A DNA stretch of 43,911 nucleotides from Priapulus caudatus (taxonomy: Eukaryota > Priapulida > Priapulimorpha > Priapulimorphida > Priapulidae): contig NW_014577413.1 in the NCBI RefSeq assembly GCF_000485595.1, positions 3,297 to 47,207 of the forward strand. Reading direction: 5' to 3'. Position 1 is the first letter of the stretch, and every line of letters starts with the position of its first letter. Of this stretch, positions 22,433-31,238 are shown one piece after another. A model generated the notes under the pieces. That model did no database searches. It had not been told where the DNA came from and saw only the letters and a program-made list of their open reading frames with translations. The translations under genes and the position numbers were made by a program.

Positions 22433-25400
22433 GCACATGTATAGACAATCAATTATTCTGTATGCTGTTATCACATGATGCTATCAATCATGACACCATG
22501 AGTTTATTAATATTACAATTTTCCGTATGTGCTCTTTCTCAAGCTACATCATTATGTCTTTCATGACATCGCATTTTGTCATATTTCTGATACATATTCA
22601 TGTACCGTTGTACAAATCACAAGCAAAAGTAAACCTGGCCTTGCCTGATTTTACAGCTACCTAAGTTTAAAATACTTGTGACATGAGTACTTCTAAATGA
22701 TGTATACTTACTTGTAATTTTAGCAAATTCAGCTAGAATCTCATCTTTACTCTTGTTCTTTGGGATATTGCCGACAAAAAGTCGAAGGTTTGGTGTGGAC
22801 ATGTTGACTTTCAAACGCTTGCCCTTTTTTATCTCAAAGTTGTCAGCCTGAAAGTATATCAAATTCACTAGAACAGTAGAAGCCAAATGATGAAAATAGT
22901 GTGTAGTAGAACATGAATAAATTTAGATTAACTATTATCTACACTTTATAACCGTTTCTCACAGGAATTTTGCCAACGTGACGTCCCACTTATATTGGTC
23001 ATTAGACATGAAAAATTAGAAAAGTGAGTCAGGGTTTGATTTAATTCATTAGGCAATAAACGTCTGCATTCTAAGTAAGCAATATACTGCTAAAGAACAC
23101 TAGTTTGTACATATAAAACAATAAAACCCTACAGGTCACTTCATATCATATTACTGATTTGAAACTTTTATACATGATCCTTAGCTGGGGAAGGGTCTGC
23201 ATGGGTGTCTCCTAGAATGTTCTATCAAAGAATTGGGTGAAATATTGCAATTTCCTGCATTCACAGCAACCAAAAAATGCTCGCACTAGCTTAAGTAGAA
23301 ATAAAATAATGAAACCTTGCCACAAACCTTTGTGGACACACTTTACTGGAATGAATATAAGATCTGCATTTTAATAGTTTAAAAATCAAAAATATTTGTT
23401 TTTACTGACAGTTTTTCCACTGAGTTTTTTTCATTTAAAGCATTACAAATACATACTAACATTAATTTCTCTAATCATGAATTACTTGTTTTATTGTAAA
23501 AATATTAATTGTCAAATGACGCAAAATTGGTCAAACTTACCTGCTTTACAGCGGCTTGAGCTCCCTCTTTTTCACAAAATGTAACAAACGCATATCCTCT
23601 GTTGAGACCTGTCATTGGATCCATCATTAATCGCAAGTCCCAAACTCTTCCACACTTTTCAAACAAAGGTATCAATTCATCTTCAAAGATATCTTTGGGA
23701 ACTTTCCCACAGAAGACCTGTCGCAAAAAAAACAATTGTAAAAAAAAAATCATTGTGATCTTCACAATGTTCTTACTTTTAAAAGGTAAATCTGTGTAAT
23801 GAAAAAAAATTTAAAGATTACACACATTGCGTGACCATATGCCAACCACATACACAGAATAACTGTGATATCACAGTATTTTTTAAATTGTGATTTTTTT
23901 AACATTACATGTAGAATCCATGTGTATGAATGCTTCAATTGTACTAACTGTTCATTTTTCTAAGTGCAAAAAAAATTCGACTATGAGTTAAACGAACCTC
24001 ACAACCTGCACCTGGCTGTGGTTCTGAAGCATCCCAGTCAGGAGGTGGGCCACCATACTTTCTCTGCCCTGTGGTGACATCAAGTGTATACCCTGTTCTA
24101 TCCAGAATTTCCTAGAAATAGAGAGCAACCATATTATTACTGCTACTGCAGCATGCTAGCTCAGCAAAGCTAACCACAACCATGGCAAATGAGCTTGAGG
24201 AAAGCCTCTTGTAACCTTTAGTTAATACCGTATTTGTACTTTGTAGGATCATTCTGGTATCAACCATCTTTACAGCCCAACCGAATCAGGAAATAGGTAG
24301 CTTGCAAAATTAATGGTTGTGGCTGCCTAACGTAAGCCCCTTAGGGATTCATCTTATCTCTTCTGACACTCCTACTCATATGCCTAGTACTTTAAAAACA
24401 ATGTTTAGCAACACCCCTGGTATAGTTAACGTTCCTAAACAGAGCATAATAAACATGCCGTGCAGGGTTCGCTGTCAGCGTCAAATTAGTTTGGCACTTT
24501 CAATTTTTGAATAACATGGTTGAATACACTGATAATTTAAATTATTCCTCTTTCCTGCAAGTTGTTATGACTTCATTTTTAATGAATGAAACCACCAATT
24601 ACTAAATATACTTAAGGATACTCTCCACGTTGTGCACGGGTATTGCTCTAGTGAAGATTAAACGTTTATTGGCGAATGAATCGAATCAATCACTTGTTTT
24701 CTTTATAGAGGAGATATATCTCTATGCTCAAGACCAAAAATTTTATGAAATTTCCAGCACCTAATTATGTTACCACACAAATTTTGAATTTTTATGTAAA
24801 AATGGTATTTTGGATATTTCTCAACTACCAGAAAGAGTGAGAATACAATATTTTTGCCACATGTTAAGCACAATATGGACCAAAATAGTGCGTCAGGATT
24901 TTTCTTTAATTTTCATATTTACTGAGAAAACTAGGAAAAACTGCTTAAAAATCAAGTCGTGTGTTAAAATGGAAAATTTTAGCGAATAAAGAGGCATAAC
25001 TAATAAAGTACGGCACTTAATAACAAACCCTGACGCACTTCTTTACCACAATATGTTACCATTAAAACGAGTGTAAAATTAAATTAATCCGAGTTGTAAT
25101 CACAGAGAAATATCCATTTATACATCGGCTACTATGTCAGAAATCGAAACGGAGAAATAAGCGTTTTTCTATTTTCCGCAATGAGTGACCGCCTGTGTGC
25201 AAAATGGGTGAACGTATGTGATATATCTATTGTTAGTACTTACTGCGACATATCCATGACTAACTGACACCACTAAATTGGTAAAATGTTCCATGCACCT
25301 TGAGAAATTCTGAGAAATTACGAGGTGACCAACGCAAATTCATGCAAATGGCGCGAACCCTGACGTCACTGTCAACAAACGCGCGCCTTATGTAAGGTGC

Positions 25401-28400
25401 GTTGCGAGGTGTGAGAACTATTTTAGGCTCTTGTGGGATACTTATTGGATCAGGGTAGTAGTACAGCTGTAGGAGGGTTGATGTTGATCAGGAGTAGATA
25501 ATAGGGAATTCCCTATTATCTACTCCTGATGTTGATAGATACTGGCTCAGTGAATATCATGGAAATGCTGGTTGTATCATGCGTCTGACGTCATAATGAC
25601 GTCAGCCGCTGCTTACTACACATGTACGCGGGCAAGCAAAAACGCTCTGACGGTTCACATGTACCGTTATATGGAGAAATGAACATGTACACAGGTGGCA
25701 CATAGTGTTAGCCATCGAATAAAGTTGAAAACGAAAAATCGATGAAATTTCATGCACAACGTGGAGAGTATCCTTAAAACTAATATTTATTATCACACAC
25801 ATTGATCAATAACATGGATGTAATTATGTTTGTTGCTTATGCTATCATATGACGTTGACAGATTTCACTCGTTTTGGCAAAACCCATGGAATACCAGACT
25901 TCTGAACTACCAGATTACAAAATCTGTCAAAGAAGGTTAATTTCGCACCCTGGCATACATGTGTGTACAAATCCTAAATCGCCTAGCTAGGTGTGGCAGG
26001 CACATCACTGACATTTACTTCTTGTAATTCAGCAAAGCAGAATTAGGAAAAGAAGGAGTTTCCCAGGTCAAAGAAAACAATTAGCAGCTGTGGCTGGCTG
26101 GGAGGATAAAATTTCCCACCACTATGCACTGATACCACGTAAGCCTGTTTGTGTACATGTATACGTCTCTCTATATTCAGTGCTTGCTGTCTGCATTTTT
26201 CGCTCTTTACGAGGTGTATAACATGAGAAATTCTTCAGTGGGAAGGTTTTTCATTACTGCCATGAACAGGTGCTCATTTTATAGATGTGCCTGCTATTAA
26301 CACAGGTTAGACTGTATAATGAATCTAGAGCTGTAGGGCAAGGGAACAAGGCTTATCGAGTCACCAGGCTTGTTTTAGGTATAGCATTAAATATAAATGA
26401 TCACATTACGTTTAAAGGGATATTATACCCTAGAACCTTAGAGTATATTACGCTGGTAAGTGCATACCTGCAGCCTAAAGCCGAAAAGTTGTGTTGCGCA
26501 ACTTTGTTATTGGATGCACAAGTTTATAGTGGCGCCACCGTTGATGGTTTGTTGTAATTTTGCTTTTCAATGGCTATAGCATAATTTCTTAAAAAAACTT
26601 GGGAATGCCTAAATACAGGAACACAAAAATTTCCTAGACTGTAGATGAGAAAGCTATTTACAACTGGAGAGGAATTCCTATCCATGGCACATTAACTGCA
26701 CAGCACACAGTGTTCTGCTTTTCTTGCTTACACATGCTTTTGGGTTTCACCAGATGACGGCACCAACCCTATTATATTTGTCATATATAATAGGAATAAT
26801 GTATAGGAAAATTGCTAGCAGAACATTTGTTTATTTTCACATTTTGCAATGGTGGCAAGTACCATCAGTACCCTACATATTAGTACCAACAACATACCTT
26901 TAACTTCGCCTCGTCTGGACCCTTGGGAGTTGACGCAGCACCACTGGTCCCTTGCAGTTTGTTACGTGTCCGCCACGTTTTCAACATACCGCAGAGGTAT
27001 GCACTTTTATTTGTGACGTGTTCAAGATTGATCTCACGAAATTGTTTAAGGACTTGCCCGGCCACCTCAGGTGGAAAATCCTTAAGAGCATCCAATGCCC
27101 GTTCATCCAGATCTTCATGCTTCAAAAACCCTAAGAAAAATCAGCAGACACACGACTCTAAATTCTATGAATAAATAACAGTCAAGTCACAAATTAATGC
27201 AGATAATAGAGGAGGCATTCATGTTCGGAAATTACTGAGGTTCCAACATTATTATGGATGCTTTTAGCCTTTGCATTATAAATTGAACTTATTCTGTAGC
27301 ACAGTGATTATGAAAATAACCCAAGTGGAAGGAGTAAACACTTACTTGAAAGCATAATTAACCTAAAGGAATGAATGACTGCAACTAATGATTTCAAGAA
27401 ATACTACAATTTTGTAATGGGTATCTCTCCTCTCTGTTTAACACACTTTATCCAATTTCGTCATAAAAGAATAATGAAAGTGTCAATGACACTGTAGCTC
27501 ACCACAAAAAAGGACACAAATGAGTGAGTAAGAAGAAGTCAGTTTTAATTGAGCAACCATCGACGTACATTATAGAAATGATTGCCATCTGTATATCGCA
27601 ATAATAATCTATAAACCAAAATGAATCACAATTTGTGACCGTAGATGGCGCTATACCCGCTTTGTAGCGATGGCGTTTGAAATAAATAGGTTATGCTGCG
27701 TTCCGACATGTTTTGTAAAACTTTACTCTAATATAGACGTTTTATCGGCAGGGTGGAGAGGAAATACCAATTTTGCATTAAAGATATTGTCAATGAAATC
27801 TTGTAAAACAAACCAGACGAGTGTGACACCACACTGTTTGTGTCTATATAATATGCTATATAATTGCCAAACCCTACCTAATTTGCATTTTTTTTTTTAA
27901 ATATCAAAACCCCTAGCCCTTATTCATTCACATACCAAAAATGAGCAAAATCCGTTGAACCTGAACTGACTAATGGCAATTCCCATTTTTGCCAAAAAAT
28001 TGCCGTGGCTCGAAAGTACGTCGACTGGCGAGCTCCAAAATAGGACGTTTAATATGGGAGCATAGCAGTAACAACTACACCGAATTTCAAACATGTGGGT
28101 CAAACGGTTCCTGAGTTATCGTTGACCGAAGCCAAATGTTGACGGACGGACGGACGGACGGACGGACGTACGACGACCCATGGCAATAGCTCAGCTTGAC
28201 GATGTCAAGGTGAGCTAAAAATGTGAACAATAATACTTAAATAGTTGATCCTTTTTGTGGTAGTTATAGTAAATCCCACAACTAAAACAATAAAAATAGT
28301 GCACTACCAGTACCAGTCTAGTTTGTTCTGATAGTAGTACAATTGTTAGATTCAATTAAGGCATAGCAAAACAAGGACCACAATGTAAATAAGTGTGCTA

Positions 28401-29128
28401 GTCATGCTTTTTGTGTATATATCCTTGGTAATTATCCAATTTTATGAAATTCAAATTTTTATTGTAAAAGTATGCAATGTATTGTATATGATGGATAATT
28501 GCCTAAATAAATAAATAAAATAAATAAAATACCAGACCACGGTGAGGATTCTACTGGATATTTATCTGTACTGTAGACTGTGTAGTGTAGGCCTAGTAAT
28601 TTTTGTTATGGAAGTGGCTATTCTTACGACGAGTCGTAAGAATTATTTTTGGACTATTCTTACGACATGCAACGCGCACGCGCATGCGATGCGTATTTCG
28701 TTATACACTATATATTGTTTTTGTAAGATATACCGGTATTACCTATATAAGGAAATCGCCTCGGTTTATAGTTTGTGTTAGGGTTAGGGTTCGGGTTCGT
28801 GTTAGGGTTAGGGAGTAGGTGTAGTCGACTCCCTAAACTAGAATTATATTACTATTAACTATTATGCACATGCGCGTTGCATGTTGTAAGAATAGTCCAT
28901 AAATAATTCTTACGACTGGTCGTAAGAATAGCCACGGCCTTTTGTTATACCGCATTTACCTTCAGTACAGATCCTCTCCACCTCAGTTGCGGTTTCCTTA
29001 TCCAGTCCTGCATTCAATAGGTTTTGATAGTTTTCTGAATGTTTAGCCTCTGGTTTAGAACCCTCACATTGCTCCTTGATCTCTTGTTTAATTTCTACAA
29101 CTGCCTCCCCGGTCTCTGTATCAGCCAT
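16356..29128 (-). CDS. SYNCRIP: heterogeneous nuclear ribonucleoprotein Q/R orthologue, 12 coding exons
   Basis: RNA-binding protein of nucleus and cytoplasm; the family acts in splicing, mRNA stability and transport. The twelve exons listed separately join in frame to 658 aa (vertebrate hnRNP Q/R are about 620-635). Order: acidic N-terminal domain (about 30-130; [37 protein letters not shown]); linker [22 protein letters not shown]1 (RNP2 VFCGKV 173-178, RNP1 RGYAFVTF 212-219); RRM2 (LFVGNI from 254, RGFCFLEY 295-302); RRM3 (VLYVRNL from 348, KDYGFVHF 380-387); then a Tyr/Gly- and RGG-rich tail with a bipartite KRK...KRR nuclear signal (601-616) and the family ending [12 protein letters not shown]...GGQW. 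Vertebrates have separate Q and R genes; this looks like the single precursor (inference). Introns are loaded with MITEs. The weakest join is exon 11 to exon 12. Confidence 0.93.
16716..17113 (-). other. hnRNP Q intron 11, or 3' UTR of a shorter isoform
   Basis: An intron in the full-length model. In a read-through isoform its first part would be the 3' UTR. No repeat recognised. Confidence 0.6.
17114..17310 (-). CDS. SYNCRIP: hnRNP Q coding exon 11 (Tyr-rich and poly-Gly segment)
   Basis: Starts after gtaatttcag and encodes [20 protein letters not shown], then YEY, fifteen Gly, [17 protein letters not shown]. The proposed phase-0 donor is ATGGATCGG|GTTTGT, the only one seen that keeps exon 12 in frame. 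If it is not used, translation stops three codons later (VCT, stop at 17104-17102) and gives a shorter isoform. The 3' boundary is therefore less certain than the rest. Confidence 0.8.
17178..17222 (-). repeat. coding (GGC)n trinucleotide run
   Basis: 45 bases of GGC-type codons (GGA, thirteen GGC, GGT) coding for 15 consecutive Gly in the low-complexity tail. The near-absence of synonymous variation suggests slippage rather than ancient conservation. Confidence 0.95.
17311..18086 (-). other. hnRNP Q intron 10
   Basis: GT-AG intron, AT-rich. No repeat or gene seen inside. Confidence 0.85.
18087..18181 (-). CDS. SYNCRIP: hnRNP Q coding exon 10 (Tyr/RGG segment)
   Basis: 31 codons, [20 protein letters not shown] then [11 protein letters not shown], like the DDYYYYGPP region of vertebrate hnRNP Q. 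Acceptor tttctgcag, donor CCAC|GTAAGG. Confidence 0.92.
18560..18699 (-). CDS. SYNCRIP: hnRNP Q coding exon 9 (end of RRM3)
   Basis: 46 codons plus two bases, [20 protein letters not shown] then [13 protein letters not shown], ending in RGG. Acceptor ttatgtgcag, donor GG|GTGAGT. Confidence 0.94.
18871..19068. mobile_element. probable MITE in hnRNP Q intron 8
   Basis: Imperfect inverted ends: ccccgccaccgcgttcgcgc...gcatatatc against gatatgcgtcgagcgcgagc...ggtggtgggggg. About 200 bp. No target duplication established. Confidence 0.5.
19551..20107 (+). repeat. dispersed repeat family with hairpin-GAGCTAAAAA end
   Basis: Contains gacctttgacc motifs and two copies of a gtcgagcc.tttagatttgtgcc motif. 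It ends with the hairpin catctgac-tat-gtcagatg followed by agctaaaaa. Its end structure is shared with family W (10014-10726, 27900-28221). The left boundary is approximate. Confidence 0.55.
20139..20288 (-). CDS. SYNCRIP: hnRNP Q coding exon 8 (RRM3)
   Basis: 50 codons. [20 protein letters not shown] carries RNP2, and [20 protein letters not shown] carries RNP1. Acceptor tctgtttag, donor AAG|GTAATG, both phase 0. Confidence 0.95.
20289..21262 (-). other. hnRNP Q intron 7
   Basis: GT-AG intron of 974 bp, AT-rich. No repeat or gene recognised. Confidence 0.85.
21263..21334 (-). CDS. SYNCRIP: hnRNP Q coding exon 7 (RRM2-RRM3 linker)
   Basis: 24 codons, [20 protein letters not shown] then TMSK, matching the VEWADP-type linker of the family. 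Acceptor aaatgaaag, donor AAG|GTAGTT. Confidence 0.92.
21335..21964 (-). other. hnRNP Q intron 6
   Basis: GT-AG intron of 630 bp. Nothing recognised inside. Confidence 0.85.
21965..22098 (-). CDS. SYNCRIP: hnRNP Q coding exon 6 (RRM2, second half)
   Basis: Completes a Thr codon, then [20 protein letters not shown]...CFLEY (RNP1). Acceptor tatttcag, donor AAG|GTACAC. Too short to stand out as a long open frame, but unmistakable by homology. Confidence 0.94.
22392..22430. repeat. (CA)n microsatellite in hnRNP Q intron 5
   Basis: About 19 uninterrupted CA units within the 613-bp intron 5 (22099-22711). Confidence 0.95.
22712..22847 (-). CDS. SYNCRIP: hnRNP Q coding exon 5 (RRM2, first half)
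   Basis: 45 codons plus one base, [10 protein letters not shown] through [10 protein letters not shown], carrying [14 protein letters not shown]. Acceptor actttcag, donor A|GTAAGT. Confidence 0.95.
22848..23540 (-). other. hnRNP Q intron 4
   Basis: GT-AG intron of 693 bp, AT-rich. Nothing recognised inside. Confidence 0.85.
23541..23717 (-). CDS. SYNCRIP: hnRNP Q coding exon 4 (RRM1)
   Basis: 59 codons with RNP2 VFCGKV and RNP1 RGYAFVTF, plus the hallmark [15 protein letters not shown]. Acceptor gcgacag, donor CAG|GTAAGT, both phase 0. Confidence 0.96.
23998..24111 (-). CDS. SYNCRIP: hnRNP Q coding exon 3 (linker to RRM1)
   Basis: 38 codons from [20 protein letters not shown] to PQPGAGCE. 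Acceptor tatttctag, donor GAG|GTTCGT (less usual at +3). Near-identical to the vertebrate linker before RRM1. Confidence 0.93.
24616..25773. mobile_element. 1.16-kb TTAA-type non-autonomous transposon in hnRNP Q intron 2
   Basis: Perfect 21-bp terminal inverted repeats beginning ggatactctccacgttgtgc, each flanked by TTAA (24612-24615 and 25774-25777). TTAA duplication with GG termini fits Kolobok better than piggyBac (established termini of those families; assignment inferred). No transposase frame is visible. A 40-bp palindromic MITE is nested inside at 25489-25528. Confidence 0.8.
25489..25528. mobile_element. 40-bp perfect palindromic MITE nested in the TTAA element
   Basis: caggagtagataatagggaa is followed directly by its exact reverse complement, with no loop. 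atgttgat is repeated on both sides (25481-25488 and 25529-25536), an exact 8-bp duplication. Related to 2205-2263. The CAG end and 8-bp duplication suggest hAT mobilisation. Confidence 0.75.
25778..26897 (-). other. hnRNP Q intron 2, 5' part
   Basis: AT-rich intronic sequence. An open frame at 26285-26557 on the plus strand has no recognisable similarity and is treated as chance. Confidence 0.6.
26898..27130 (-). CDS. SYNCRIP: hnRNP Q coding exon 2 (acidic domain)
   Basis: Acceptor ttttcttag, donor AAG|GTATGT. Encodes [18 protein letters not shown] through KGPDEAKLK, the second part of the conserved N-terminal domain. 233 nt; phase 1 in, phase 0 out. Confidence 0.93.
27900..28221 (+). repeat. 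dispersed repeat family W, full copy in hnRNP Q intron 1
   Basis: Matches the copies at 10014-10726 (cataccaaaaatgagcaaaa, cgtggctcgaaagta, tgtgggtcaaacggttcc). A (GGAC)n run lies at about 28142-28168. It ends in a 13-bp-arm hairpin (28188-28216) plus aaaaa. Diverged from the other copies, so an old family. Confidence 0.7.
28505..28530. repeat. (AAAT)n microsatellite
   Basis: aataaataaataaaataaat in hnRNP Q intron 1, between family-W repeat and foldback element. Confidence 0.85.
28610..28939. mobile_element. 330-bp foldback MITE with telomere-like core beside a splice donor
   Basis: Arms of about 80 bp: gtggctattcttacgacgag...gactattcttacgac mirrored on the right. Each arm contains its own small palindrome (attcttacgac..gtcgtaagaat). 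The core has ttagggttagggttcgggtt and a second ttagggttagggagtaggtg. The exact 9-bp repeat ttttgttat flanks it (28601-28609 and 28940-28948). Its right edge lies 20 bases inside hnRNP Q intron 1. Confidence 0.85.
28960..29128 (-). CDS. SYNCRIP: hnRNP Q coding exon 1
   Basis: Residues 1-56 and the first base of Gly-57. It begins [15 protein letters not shown], an acidic start as in vertebrate hnRNP Q/R. The donor is GAAG|GTAAAT. A likely acceptor (actgtactgtag) lies 5 bases before the ATG, so a non-coding exon probably precedes it. Confidence 0.9.
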
Positions 29129-29201
29129 TGCACCTACAGTACAGTTACGAAAAGTGTACAGTTTAGTACGTGCCTATTAATATTAGTATTACTATTAGTA
29201 T

Positions 29202-29281
29202 TAGCTCTAGTACTATAGCCGGTTACATTAACTGCCGCTGGCATTTAATGTAAGCGGGCTATAGTACTACTACTAGAGCTA
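29202..29281. mobile_element. 80-bp foldback MITE, TAGCTCT arms
   Basis: The arm tagctctagtactatagcc mirrors the right half ...gggctatagtact...tactagagcta. The flanks tattagtat and tattactat agree at 8 of 9 positions. Same arm family as 2348-2443. It lies 74 bases upstream of the hnRNP Q start codon, in the probable first intron. Confidence 0.7.
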
Positions 29282-29437
29282 TATTACTATTACAATACTA
29301 GTATTCTAGTATTACTAGTATTATCATTGAAATTATACACAGCCTAGGAACAAACGATTTTGTAATTACGTCAGAAAATAATAATGGTAACTAACCAGGC
29401 ACTGACTCATGAACACAGGTAAATTAAAAATACTTAC

Positions 29438-29520
29438 GAGTGAATATCCACAAAAACCGTTTCAAAACAACAATTTATATGAAAGAAAGGAAGACAAACG
29501 CGAGGCGGTAGGGATCTCAC
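29438..29520 (-). other. possible 5' non-coding exon of hnRNP Q
   Basis: A good donor (CACTC|GTAAGTA, gt at 29437-29436) and the acceptor just before the coding ATG suggest a spliced leader exon here. The 5' limit is arbitrary and no promoter motif is identified. Confidence 0.35.
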
Positions 29521-31228
29521 TACTTGATCAAGGGGTTGCCGTTACTAGCGCCACCTATAGTATCGGATCGTATCTCTCTTGAGTGAACGCACGTAATGTG
29601 ACGTAGGACTACTGCAGCTAGTCTACCTATAATTATAAACACAGGTGTACCGTTAACAATTAATTTCATAATTTTATGCTGAGATACCCCCTAACCATAT
29701 TAAATGCATATTCATCACAACATATAGCTACTCTGGTAAGATATTGCGCATGAGTCAACACACTAACGTAGCCAGATTATGTACTGACTGGCATACATGC
29801 AGAGGGCACCTTACATGTAAGGTCTTCGCCCCATGTCTTAAGGGATTAATTAAGGGATGTCTACTGATAGAATGTTATCAAATAAATTCATGCTAGGATA
29901 GCTCCTCTGGTAAGATAATGCGCATGCATCAACACACTAACGTAGCCTACTGACTGGCATATGAAGAGGGCACCTTACATGTAAGGTGTTTTTCCTATAT
30001 GTCTTTAGGGATGTCTACTGATAGAATGTTATCATATAAATCCATGCTAGGATAGCTCCTCTTCATTTTAAATGCATAATCTTTGCAAAATATGATTATT
30101 CTCGGGGGATATTGCGCGTGCGCGAGCACCGTTACAGGCGTACAATTTGGACTAAAGAAAACTGCGTAATATAGCTTGCTGTGGGAGAGAGGGGTAAGAG
30201 ACAGAGGAAAAGCGACAGGGAAGATAGCTGAGGGGTGGTAGAAGAAGAATTAGGTTGAGCGAGAAACAGGGGAGACAATAATTATGGGAAGTATGGGAGG
30301 GGTGAAGTAGCCGTTTTGCACCCTACAAGCTAGGGCGCTCTCCTAATTATAAACACAGGTGTACCGTTAACAATTAATTACATAATTCTATGTTCAGATA
30401 CCCCCTAACCATATTAAATGCATATTCATCACAAAATATAGCTCCTCTGGTAAGATATTGCGCATGCGTCAACACACTAACGTAGCCAGATTATGTACAG
30501 ACTGGTATATAAAGTGGGTACCTTACATGCAAGGTCTTTTTCCTATATGTCTTTGGGGATGTCTACTGATAGAATGTTATTATATAAATCCATGCTAGGA
30601 TAGCTCCTCTTCATTTTAAATGCATAATCTTTGCAAAATATAATTCTTCTCGGGAGATATTGCGCGTACGCGAGTGCCGTTACAGGCGTACAGTTCGGAC
30701 TAAAGAAAGCTGCGTAATATAGCTTGCTGTGGGAGAGAGGGGCAATAGACAGAGGAAAAGCGACAGGGAAGATAGCTGAGGGGTGGTAAAAGAAGAATTC
30801 GGCTGAGCGAAGGACAGCGGAGACAATATGGGAAGTACGGGAGGGGTGAAGTAGCCGTTTTGCACCCTACAAGCTAGGGCGCTCTCCTAATTATAAACAC
30901 AGGTGCACCGTTAACAATTAATTACACAATTCTAAGCTCAGATACCCCCTAATCATACTAAATGCAAATTCATCACAAAATATAACTCCTCTGGTAAGAT
31001 ATTGCGCATGCGTCAACACACTAACGTAGCCAGATTATGTATTGACTGGTATATGAAGTGGGTACCTTACATGCAAGGTCTTCTTCTTATTTCTTAAGGG
31101 ATGTCTATTGATAGAATGGTATCATATAAATCCATGCTAGGATAGCTCCTCTTCATTTTAAATGCATAATCTTTGCAAAATATAATTATTCTCGGGAGAT
31201 ATTGCGCATGCGTCAACACACTAACGTA

Positions 31229-31238
31229 NNNNNNNNNN
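31229..31238. other. assembly gap (10 N)
   Basis: Ten unknown bases inside the tandem array. The true length is unknown, so local order here is unreliable. Confidence 1.

Noticed and set aside
24616-25773. Search for a transposase in the TTAA element
   Set aside because: No open frame of useful length or recognisable domain; treated as non-autonomous.
26285-26557. 90-codon plus-strand frame in hnRNP Q intron 2
   Set aside because: No recognisable domain, no start context or splice signals, and it sits in an intron.
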